Shown here: positions 15,635 through 23,990 of the stretch, piece after piece
Layout of the letters: each line of letters starts with the position of its first letter
Position numbering within the stretch: position 1 is the stretch's first letter
Assembly: GCA_041394725.1 (NCBI GenBank)
Contig: JAWKHR010000007.1
Coordinates: 124,001 to 188,000 of the forward strand
Direction: 5' to 3'
Length of the DNA stretch: 64,000 nt
From: JAWKHR01 sp041394725
GTDB taxonomy: Bacteria > Acidobacteriota > Vicinamibacteria > Vicinamibacterales > SCN-69-37
The notes under the pieces: model-generated
The model's database searches: none
Seen by the model: the letters and a program-made list of their open reading frames with translations, nothing else
Told to the model about the DNA's origin: nothing
Position numbers and translations under genes: made by a program

Positions 15635-18295
15635 CGAAGCGCGGACGCCGGATCGGCGTGGATGACCCGCCGCGCCGAGAGCCGAACGGCGATCAGGCCC
15701 GTCGAGAGCAGGACGAGGGTCGCCACCCCGTAGGCCGCCGGATCGCGGGCGCCGACGCCGTACAGCACGCCTTCCACGATCCGACTGCCGATCCACGCAG
15801 CGCCCAGGCCGACCGCCAGACCCGCCACGACCGGCCGCATCGACTCGCGCAGGATGTCGCGCGTCACCTGACCGGCGCTGGCGCCGATGGCGAGGCGGAT
15901 GCTCATCTCGCGACGCCGCAGCCGGACGACGAACGCGGTGACCGCGTAGAGCCCGGACGCGGCCAGGATCAACGCGAACGCGCCGAAGCCCGCCGAGAGG
16001 ACCGCGAGCCGGCGCGGGCCGGTGCGCTCGCGCGCGACGCGATCCGCGGGCAGCACCGTCGTCACCCTGACGTCCGGCTGCAGGCCCTGCAGCGCGGCCA
16101 CGAGCGGGCCGGTGACCATGCGCGGGTCGGCGGATCGCACCGCCAGGTTCGTGAGCGCGTAGCTCAGGACCGGCACGCACACGGTCGGCGCGAGGTCGTC
16201 GCTGAGTTCCGTCAGAGTCGTGTCGCTCACGACGCCGATGATGCGGAAGCCGGCGAGGCGTGAGGTCGGAGCGGTCGCGCCGAGCGTCATCCCGATGGCC
16301 GCGGCCGTTCCGCCGAGGCGGCGCGCGGCCGACTGGCTGACCACCGCGATCGGCGCGCCGGCGTCGAACTCCACCCTCGAGTAGGTCCGGCCCTGCAGCA
16401 CCCGAAGTCCGACGGTGGCGAAGAACGCCTCGTCGGCGGCCGTGAACTGGAGCCGGTCCGGGTCGTCCGGGTCGGCATGAACCTCGATCCGCCGAATGGC
16501 GGAAACGTCACCAGCGCGGCGCGCTCGACGCCGGGAGCGTCCGGACCCGCCCGAGGGCGGCCGTCCAGTAGTCGCGCGCCCGGACCTCGTCGGCGGCGGA
16601 CGGACGAGGACCGGCCGGCCTGGCCGAGACGTAGACCAGCCGATCGACGTCGAATCCCGGATCGAGCCGCGTGACGTGGAGCAGGGTCCGCGCGAACAGC
16701 GCGGCCAGGACGAGCAGGACGAGCGACGCGGCCGCCTGGACGCCGACCAGCACCGAGCGCATCCCACTCGTCCGCCGGCCGGTGGTGACGGCGGGGCCCG
16801 CGGCCGTCAGCGGCTGCGACACGCTCCCGCGCACGGCGTGCCGCGCCGGCGCCAGGGCCGCGCCGATCCCGACGAGCAGCGCCGCCGCGGCAAGGAAGAA
16901 GAGGACCCGCCGATCGATCGCGACATCCGCGTCGGGCATGCCGGCGAGCACCGCCATGGCCGGCGCGCTCCGGGCGGCCACCAGCGCTCCCGCAACCGTG
17001 GCGCACGTCGTGAGCGTCAGGCTCTCGACGACCATCTGCCGGACGATGCGACCGATGCCGGCACCGAGCGCGAGCCGCACGCCGATCTCCCGGTCGCGCG
17101 TCGTCGCGCCCGCGAGCAGCAGGTTCGAGACGTTGGCGCAGGCCAGGCCGAGAACAATGGCGACGAGGCCCATGACGACGAGGACGATCCGCTGCTCACG
17201 CGCGATCTCGGCGGCTGACTTCACCGGGCCCTGCTCGACGGCCGTCGCCGGCGGGTCACCGGGGTATCCGCCAGGCGAGGCCTCGCGAACCAGGGCCGTG
17301 AGCTCGGCGTCGGCCGCGGTGGCGGAGGTTCCCGGATGCAGGTGTCCGTAGCCGGCCAGCCGGGGCGTCGAACTCGCCTGGGGCGTCGATGCGGCCAGCA
17401 CGTCGAACCACGAGAACGGCACCCAGACGTCGGGGGTGCCGTCAGACGGATCCACGTAGTCGCGCGCGGCGACGCCGACGATCCGGACGGGCGTTCCGGC
17501 GACGCGAATCTGCCGGCCGACGGCGCTCCGATCGCCGCCGAGGGCGCGCCGCCAGAACCGGTGGCTGACGACCGCCGCGGGCGCCGCGTCGGGCTGTGCG
17601 TCGGCAGGGTCGAGCAGGCGTCCAGCGGCCGGTGGCGGTGCGAACGTCTGGAGATACCCGTCGGTGACGAAGGCGACGGAGGCGGGGGCGCCGTCGCCGT
17701 CGCCCTCCCCGGCACCGGCCGCCGGAGCCGGGGCGACCGGAAGCAGCGCGGCGCGGGACAGCGCGCCCTCGAGCGTCACCGTCTTCGCCAGCCGGCGCAG
17801 CGCGAGGAACTCGGCGGGGCGCCAGGTCCTGGCGGCGCCGTTCTCGTGAAGGCGCCAGACCCAGACGATGGACGCGTCCGCCGCGAGGTACTCGCGCAGG
17901 AAGGTCGCGTTCAGCACGCTGAAGACCGCCGTGCCCGCGCCGATCGCGAGGCTCAGGCTGATCAGAGCCGGAACGGTGAGCGACGGGTATCGTCGCAGCC
18001 AGCGGAACGCATGGCGCGCGTCGCCGAGCCACGACGAGCCTGGCCATCCCCGCTCGGCGGACGCCACGGCCATCGCGCCGGGTGACGCGACCCGCCGGCG
18101 TCGCCAGGTCACGCTCCACAGGTCGCCCGCGAGGCGCCACCAGGCGTAGATGGCGCCGCGATCGCGGCGGCGCGATGCGAAGAGCTCGGCGACGTCGGCC
18201 TCGAGATCGGTGGACGCGGAATCCCGCGAGAGGAGCCGCATGAACAGGCGGGCCGGGCGGGGGAGTCGCGGGTCGCGGTGAGGCGCGGGCGTCAT
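15631..18295 (-). pseudogene. ADOP-family permease 3, frameshifted, native stop lost
   Basis: From the ATG at 18295 the family N-terminus, first periplasmic core and first FtsX block are in frame down to RDYWTAALGRVRTLP near 16550. About 15 residues (GVERAALVTFPPFGG) then continue in a second frame. The rest, from IRRIEVHADPDDP to the conserved ending HADPASALRE, lies in a third frame. Two indels about 50 bases apart explain this. The stop that should follow ALRE is replaced by the palindromic element, so the last frame stays open on the antisense of the citrate synthase. The start overlaps the PadR 3 stop by four bases (ATGA). It is non-functional if the indels are real; everything else is full length. 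Confidence 0.85.
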
Positions 18296-18615
18296 CGTTC
18301 CGTCGCCTCGATGGCCTGCCAGATCCGGTCGCGCATCGTACGCAGGCGTTCGAGCGTCCGGCGCCCGGCTGGCGTGACGTCGTAAAGGCGCTTGCGCTTG
18401 CCGCCGCGCACGGGCGTGGCGTCACCGCGCACGGACTTGACCAGGCCCTTGTCCTCCAGCCGGTCGAGGGCGGTGTACACCGCGCCGATCGACGCGTTGC
18501 GGCCCGTCATCCGCTCGACGAACTGCTGCACCGGGACGCCGTAGGTCTCCGGGCCGAGCGCGCGGACCGCCAGGAGCGTCAGTTCCTCGAACTCACCGAC
18601 GTTGTCGCCCCGCAT
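18292..18615 (-). CDS. PadR-family transcriptional regulator 3
   Basis: 107 residues. FEELTLLAVRALGPETYGVPV, IGAVYTALDRLEDKGLV and the basic wing RGGKRKRLYDVTPAGRRTL define a PadR winged helix with a C-terminal dimer helix. It overlaps the ADOP 3 start by four bases. It resembles the other three PadR proteins less than PadR 1 and 2 resemble each other, which fits its different upstream sequence. An AT-rich patch with a weak dyad lies just upstream. Confidence 0.92.
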   Translation of the reverse strand: MRGDNVGEFEELTLLAVRALGPETYGVPVQQFVERMTGRNASIGAVYTALDRLEDKGLVKSVRGDATPVRGGKRKRLYDVTPAGRRTLERLRTMRDRIWQAIEATER

Positions 18616-18627
18616 GGGCGGAGCATA

Positions 18628-18658
18628 CGCCCATTTATTACTATTTGTCTAGATTAAC
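18628..18658 (-). promoter_or_regulatory. AT-rich promoter/operator patch of PadR 3
   Basis: In a very GC-rich context this stretch reads TTAATCTAGACAAATAGTAA on the minus strand and contains an imperfect dyad (TTAATCTA facing TAGTAATAA). It lies 13 bases or more upstream of the PadR 3 start and is the likely promoter and binding region. Symmetry is weaker than at PadR 1 and 4. Confidence 0.4.
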
Positions 18659-18678
18659 CGGCCCCGGGAACCGCGTGC

Positions 18679-20706
18679 TCAACGCACCGCGATCCCCACC
18701 TCCCGGCTTGTCGCAAGGCCCGCACCTGCCACCGTGACGCGCAGGCGATAGGCGCCGGGCCCGACGCCCGAGAGCGGCACCGTCGCGTCGATCGTCGGCT
18801 TGCGTTCGCCGGACACCGGCGCCGCGACCGAGTAGACGGGCGTATCCGCCTCGTCGAGGAGTTCGACTCGCCCGACCAGCGCCCCGCCGCCCGCCGGCGT
18901 CTGCCGGAGCGGGGCAATCAGGCGTACGGTCTCACCCGTGCGGAACACGCGGTCGAAGAGCGGCGCCACGACCGGCAGGCCCGGATCGAGCAGCGTCGCC
19001 GCTGCCGGACGCGGCCCCGTCCCGGCCCAGGCGAGCAGCGGCCCGCCCAGGCTGAGGGGCGCGTCCCCGTCGTCGGGCACGTCGGTGGTCAGGTAGACAC
19101 TGCCGCTGCCGAGCTTCGCGCTCTCCACGGAGACGCGCAGCTGATACGTGCCCGGCTTCAGGTCGATGTCGCGGACGATCTGGAAGCCGACCGTCTCGCC
19201 CGTTCCCGCCGCCGCGGGCTGGATCGATACGTGGCGGTCGAAGTGAAACGCCTTCTCGACCCGGGACGAGTCGGTGTCCACCGCCACGAGTGTGACTCTC
19301 ACGTCGTCGGTGAGCGTGCCATCGTCGGCCGCAAGCGACGCGCGAGGTCCTTCGACCTCGATCCCGACCAGCTCTCGCGGCCGCCCGTCATCGGTGACGA
19401 ACGGCGTGGCCATCAGGCGCAGGGCCACGCCGCTCACGGGCATCACGCCAGTGATCGTCGGCAGCACCGACGACGACCGGCCATGCGGGCGCACGCCCTC
19501 GAGCTGGAAGCCGCGACGAAATCGCAGCACCGCGCCCGGGCGATCGACCGAGACCGAGAGCTCGTGGAATCCGGACTGCTCCGAGGCCAGCGGCGGGAAG
19601 CCGATCAGGTAGTAGTGGTCGAAATCATCGACCAGCCGGCGCACGCCGCCCTCGAGATCGTCGGTGTTGGTCACCGCGAACCCGCCCGTCGCGCCGGCCA
19701 CCGCGACCAGGTTCTCCTGCGAGAGCACGACGGGGTCGAAGAAGCGCAGAACCCAGGGAAACCGCATCGGGGACGCCGCCACTTCGCGCGCCGGTTCGAG
19801 GATCGGGTCCATCTGCGGCGTCGTCGGCGGGTCGTGGAGCTGCCCCATCACGAAGGGCGACGGAAAGTGGCTCAGGCTGTAGCCCTCGGCGCCGCGCGGA
19901 TCCAGGCCGTAGAACGCGATGTTGGCGCGCCGCATGACGTCCACCATCTCCACGGCCGCGCGCTCGAGCGGAAAGTCGTCGCGATAGGCCATCGAGTCCA
20001 CGGCGCCCTTCACGTCGGCGCCGCAGTAGGGCGAGACGCCGACGAGCGCCTTGCGCTGCGCGGTGAGCGGCGCCAGCATCCGCGCCGCCTGCTCGAACAC
20101 GGTGAACGCGCAGGTGCCGGTGACGACACGCGAGCGACGCGGGACGCGGGCCGTGCCGGCCGGTCGCCGGCGATCGATGCCGGCCAGCAGCCGCGGGCGG
20201 TCCTCGGTCAGCTCCACGCCGGGGCGGCCGCTCGTCCAGAGCAGGCCGATCCGGATGTCGGCGCCGAGCTGATCGATGACGCGCCGCGCCAGCGCCTTCG
20301 CCTGCTCCTGTTCTTTGGCCGGCACCTGGTCGTCGACGACGAGGACGACCAGGGTCGCGTCGCGGGTGGACTGGTTGTCGGACACGTCGCGCGGCAGTCG
20401 CAGAAGGAGCCGCTGCTCGGGGTGGTGCTCGACGCCGTGCGCGACCTCCTGGAACGTCGTGATGGTGTGGCCGGCGATCTGGAAATCTCCGGCCGTCAGG
20501 CCGCGGATCGGCTGGCCGGCCTCATCCGTCACCGAAACATCCAGCTCGACGATGTCGGTGGTACTGCGGAAGGTGGGGGGCGTCGGGCGCTGCGTCTGGT
20601 TCTGGGGCGCCCAGGCGCGCGCGGTGACGACGCTGGCGGCGGCGACCGCCAGCACGGACAGCTTCGACCGGGCCGGAACCGGAAGCAGATGCCTCATCAG
20701 GGCCAT
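18679..20706 (-). CDS. Acidobacterial VWFA-related domain protein (A)
   Basis: 675 residues. An N-terminal signal segment is followed by FRSTTDIVELDVSVTDEAGQ and GLTAGDFQIAG, the opening of the acidobacterial VWFA-related domain, then a von Willebrand A-like fold (ATLVVLVVDDQVPAKEQEQ). The usual metal-ion site DxSxS is replaced by VDDQVP, so metal binding is uncertain. A long beta-rich C-terminal half (from about 430) resembles extracellular adhesion or sensor modules. It is probably exported; function unknown. It overlaps the upstream VWA gene by ten bases; an ATG at 20697 (TGATG coupling) is an equally possible start. Third gene of the TPR-VWA-VWA operon. Confidence 0.85.
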   Translation of the reverse strand: MALMRHLLPVPARSKLSVLAVAAASVVTARAWAPQNQTQRPTPPTFRSTTDIVELDVSVTDEAGQPIRGLTAGDFQIAGHTITTFQEVAHGVEHHPEQRLLLRLPRDVSDNQSTRDATLVVLVVDDQVPAKEQEQAKALARRVIDQLGADIRIGLLWTSGRPGVELTEDRPRLLAGIDRRRPAGTARVPRRSRVVTGTCAFTVFEQAARMLAPLTAQRKALVGVSPYCGADVKGAVDSMAYRDDFPLERAAVEMVDVMRRANIAFYGLDPRGAEGYSLSHFPSPFVMGQLHDPPTTPQMDPILEPAREVAASPMRFPWVLRFFDPVVLSQENLVAVAGATGGFAVTNTDDLEGGVRRLVDDFDHYYLIGFPPLASEQSGFHELSVSVDRPGAVLRFRRGFQLEGVRPHGRSSSVLPTITGVMPVSGVALRLMATPFVTDDGRPRELVGIEVEGPRASLAADDGTLTDDVRVTLVAVDTDSSRVEKAFHFDRHVSIQPAAAGTGETVGFQIVRDIDLKPGTYQLRVSVESAKLGSGSVYLTTDVPDDGDAPLSLGGPLLAWAGTGPRPAAATLLDPGLPVVAPLFDRVFRTGETVRLIAPLRQTPAGGGALVGRVELLDEADTPVYSVAAPVSGERKPTIDATVPLSGVGPGAYRLRVTVAGAGLATSREVGIAVR

Positions 20707-22727
20707 AGCGCCGTCACCAGTTCAGAGAGCACTCGGAAATCCGCACGCCAGTATGCCTGCCAGGCCGGGTCCGAGCCCCCGGCGTTCGCCGGCTGCGTCG
20801 CGACGAGATCGCGCCAGCCGGCGAGGGTGGTCTCGCGGGGCTCGACGCCCGCGAGCGCAGCGTCCGCGTCCGCATCGCGCCCAAGGCGTCGCAGCAGCCA
20901 GGACTTGCGGATCCGCGCCTCGTCCGAGACCGCGGAGGCTGCGGGCACGGCGTCGTAGTAGCCGATCAGCTGCGCCACGGCGGTCTCGCCGAGCGCGCGG
21001 CCGCCCGAGTCCGGCGGCACCGCGGTCAGCTGGTCCGCGAGCACCGCCCGCGCCAGCAGCAGCCGTGCGTCGTCCGGGAAGCGCGCGAGCGCCGCGCGGA
21101 TCCGCGGCAGCGTCTCGGCCGGGCGCATCGCACCCTCGAGCACGGCGGCCTCGGCGAGGAGCCAGTCGCGCTCGTAGTCGTCGAGGCCGAGCGGCGACCG
21201 CACCAGCCGTTCGTACCGGCCGAGCAGGTCCACGCCGAGCATCCGGACCCGATCCGAACCGGACTCTGCCGCCGCGCCGGCGAGCATGAGCGCGAGGACG
21301 AACTCGCGCCGCGGCTCGCTCGGCCAGAGGTTGCCTGCGTCGCGGAAGGCGAGGATCAGCGCGGCGAGGCGATCGGGATCGACGGCCGCCTCGGCGACGA
21401 CCGCGCGGGCCGCGTCGAGCGTTCCGGGGCTCGCCGCGGCGACGAGTGCGTCGAGCGATCCGGGGAGGCGCGCCGTCGCCGTCGCTGGCGCCGGTGCGGC
21501 AGGGGACGATGGCCGCGTCGAGGTCGGCGCCCCGGCGTCCACCGGTTGGGCGGCGGCGCCGGAGGCGCTCTTCGCGCCGGGCGCCTCCGCCTCGACGAGA
21601 TACCCGCGCCGCGGCCGCACGTCCAGGCCGCGGTGATCCGGTACCGTGACGGTGACGTCGTGCCAGCCGACGCGCTCGACGCCCTCCGGCCGGTAGCGCA
21701 GCACGACGTTGCGCCGGAAGTCCGCGTAGACCTTGTCGAAGATGACCGACGCGTTCCGGTTCACGAAGATGCCCGGCGGGTAGAGGCCGCCGCCGGTCAG
21801 CTCGGTCGCTTCCTTCACGGCGTCGAACGCGTAGATCGTCCGCGGCAGCGGCGGCGCCTTGTGCGGCATCCACGGCTGGCCGCGCGGCCGCTGGCGAAGC
21901 AGCGCGCCCGGTCCGCCGCACGCGTGGCACGGCAGCAGGTTGACGTGACGGGCGAGCTTCTCGTACGACGCGATCCACGGCGGCGGCTCGCCCGGCGGCT
22001 CCCGGGCCTGATCGTCGATCGACAGCGTGATCCACGAGACCACGAGGGTGGCGTTCGACTGGCGCGCGACCTCGAGCACGGTGTCCACGTCCACCGTGCT
22101 CCTCGTGTCGATCGAGTCGGTGAGCGCGATGACCAGGTGGCGGCGATCCGGGTCGGGTTCGCGGACCAGCGCGGCCACCAGCGCGTCGTTGATCGACGTG
22201 AGCCCCTGGCTGGCCGGCTGGGGAAGGGCCTCGACCCGACCGGGTGGCCCGAACGGGACGAGCACGGTGACGTAGTCGCCGACGCCGAGCACTTCCAGCC
22301 GATCGCCCGGGCGCACCATGCCCGCAATCCGCCGCACCTGCTCGTGGACGTCGCTGGCGTAGTTCTCGAGCGCCCGGCTGGTCTCGACGATGACGCTCAC
22401 GTCCACCGGCAGCGACTCGCTGTCGATCATCTCCACCGACTGCGCCACGCCGTTGTCGGTGAGCACGAAGTCGGCCGCGGTGAGGCCGGCCACGGTGTCG
22501 GCGTCGCCCTTGACGAAGACGGGAATCGTGACGAGGTCGGTCGTCGCGCGGAAAACCGCGCGCGGCGTCTGTGGCGCGGGCGGTGCCTGGCCCTGCGCCT
22601 GGCGTGCTACCCGCTCCGGGGACCGTGCGTGATCTGGCTCGCGGCCTGGCCCCTGGCCGAGCGTCGGCGCGACGGCGGCAGCGAACATCGCGGCCGAGAC
22701 GACGAGTGCCCTGGTCCGGGGCCTCAT
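20697..22727 (-). CDS. Acidobacterial VWFA-related domain protein (B) with C-terminal helical repeats
   Basis: 676 residues. Signal peptide, then a Pro/Gln-rich linker and FRATTDLVTIPVFVKGDADT, GLTAADFVLTDNGV and VDVSVIVETSRALENYASDV, the acidobacterial VWFA-related domain. The metal site reads ETSRAL, near the DxSxS pattern. A CxxC-containing insert (LLPCHACGG) occurs near residue 240. After a low-complexity Ala/Pro linker (about 390-420), the C-terminal 250 residues look like TPR-type helical repeats (ERDWLLAEAAVLEGAMRPAE). Start overlaps the TPR gene stop by four bases (ATGA at 22724-22727). Confidence 0.85.
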   Translation of the reverse strand: MRPRTRALVVSAAMFAAAVAPTLGQGPGREPDHARSPERVARQAQGQAPPAPQTPRAVFRATTDLVTIPVFVKGDADTVAGLTAADFVLTDNGVAQSVEMIDSESLPVDVSVIVETSRALENYASDVHEQVRRIAGMVRPGDRLEVLGVGDYVTVLVPFGPPGRVEALPQPASQGLTSINDALVAALVREPDPDRRHLVIALTDSIDTRSTVDVDTVLEVARQSNATLVVSWITLSIDDQAREPPGEPPPWIASYEKLARHVNLLPCHACGGPGALLRQRPRGQPWMPHKAPPLPRTIYAFDAVKEATELTGGGLYPPGIFVNRNASVIFDKVYADFRRNVVLRYRPEGVERVGWHDVTVTVPDHRGLDVRPRRGYLVEAEAPGAKSASGAAAQPVDAGAPTSTRPSSPAAPAPATATARLPGSLDALVAAASPGTLDAARAVVAEAAVDPDRLAALILAFRDAGNLWPSEPRREFVLALMLAGAAAESGSDRVRMLGVDLLGRYERLVRSPLGLDDYERDWLLAEAAVLEGAMRPAETLPRIRAALARFPDDARLLLARAVLADQLTAVPPDSGGRALGETAVAQLIGYYDAVPAASAVSDEARIRKSWLLRRLGRDADADAALAGVEPRETTLAGWRDLVATQPANAGGSDPAWQAYWRADFRVLSELVTALWP

Positions 22728-23896
22728 CGTGCCGTCTCCGCCGGCGCGGGCGCGATCTCCCGGTGCAGCCGGTCGATGAGCTCAGGCCAGAAGCGTGCGT
22801 CCGCCAGGCCATAGGCGCGCCACGGGTCCGGCACCGGCGTGCCAGGTGTCAGGGCGCGATCGACGACGACGGCGGCGTCGATGCGATGCCCCTGCTGCGC
22901 GAGGAGCGCCGCGAGCGCGAACGAGGCCGACTGCGCACCGGGAATCGCGTCGAGCGCGCCACGATACGCCCCGACGGCTTCGTCCCGGCGCTCGGCGTTC
23001 TCGAGCGCGAGCCCGCGGAAGTACCGCGCGAGATACACGACCCAGGGCTCGCGCGTCTGGCGTTCGGCCGCGTCGAACAGTGCCAGCGCCGGCCGTACGG
23101 TCTTGTTCCGAAGGCGCATCAGCCCCAGGCGCACGCTCGCCTCGCCGCCGACCTGCGCATCGTCCTGGAGCGACTCGAAGATCTTCTCCGCCTCGCGCGA
23201 GCCGGACTGGCGAGTCGGGAACAGCCGCCACTCCGCGGCGATGCCCTGCGCGAGGGCGAACCGCCGCTCGTGCGGAAAGCGCTCGGCCGCATGCTCGAGG
23301 TGCAGGATCTCGTCCTTCGGGTTCGCGCGGGCTTCCCAGGGGCTGCCGATGAGGAACTCGAAGTCGCCGACGCGATCCACGAGCGCGATCGACGCCAGGT
23401 GCCAGACGCGTTCGATGGGACGCGGTTCTGGCGACGACTGCCGCAGGAGCGCGCAGCCCCACTCGACGAGCTTCGCGGGGGCGTGCCAGTAGATGTTCTC
23501 GAGCCGAATCCAGTTCTGGACGAGCTTCCAGTCGTGGAATGACCCGGCGCGCCCGGCCTCGAGCGCGAAGGTGGCCGCCGCCAGCACGCGGCGCGGCCGG
23601 TCCGTGGCGCCGCCGGCGTCGAGCCACCCGGGCGCGGCCTTCTTCAGGTCCTTGAGTACTTCGTCGTAGTCGGTGTTCTCGTCGAAAGCCTTCGCCACGT
23701 CGTCGAAGTCGCCGGCCGCGTACCGCTCGAGCAGCTCGGGGATCGGGAGGCGGTCGGTGCGCGGGCGGGCGAGCGCGGGGCCGGCCAGGGTCGCGGCCAG
23801 GGCGAGGACGACCAGCCGGGTCGCGGGCGGCACCACGGCAGAAGCGTGCCCGAAAAGCCCGCGGGGCTTCAACGGACGGCCAGCAGGGGGTGGCAT
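22724..23896 (-). CDS. TPR-like exported protein, first gene of VWA operon
   Basis: About 390 residues from MPPPAGRPLKPRG at 23896. A signal-like segment (TRLVVLALAATLAGPALA) precedes helical repeats (ELLERYAAGDFDDVAKAFDE, RFALAQGIAAEWRLFPT, YFRGLALENAERRDEAVGAYRG). I recognise the type, TPR proteins that precede acidobacterial VWFA-related genes, but not a specific function. The translational coupling with the two VWA genes suggests the three proteins form one envelope complex (inference). Confidence 0.8.
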   Translation of the reverse strand: MPPPAGRPLKPRGLFGHASAVVPPATRLVVLALAATLAGPALARPRTDRLPIPELLERYAAGDFDDVAKAFDENTDYDEVLKDLKKAAPGWLDAGGATDRPRRVLAAATFALEAGRAGSFHDWKLVQNWIRLENIYWHAPAKLVEWGCALLRQSSPEPRPIERVWHLASIALVDRVGDFEFLIGSPWEARANPKDEILHLEHAAERFPHERRFALAQGIAAEWRLFPTRQSGSREAEKIFESLQDDAQVGGEASVRLGLMRLRNKTVRPALALFDAAERQTREPWVVYLARYFRGLALENAERRDEAVGAYRGALDAIPGAQSASFALAALLAQQGHRIDAAVVVDRALTPGTPVPDPWRAYGLADARFWPELIDRLHREIAPAPAETAR

Positions 23897-23990
23897 GGTC
23901 CTGGCGGTCAGACGCTCGGGAGGCGTTCCTGGTTTTCGCCAATCGACGCCTGTGCCTTCGAGCCGGCCGCCCACGGACGTGTTTTGCGGT

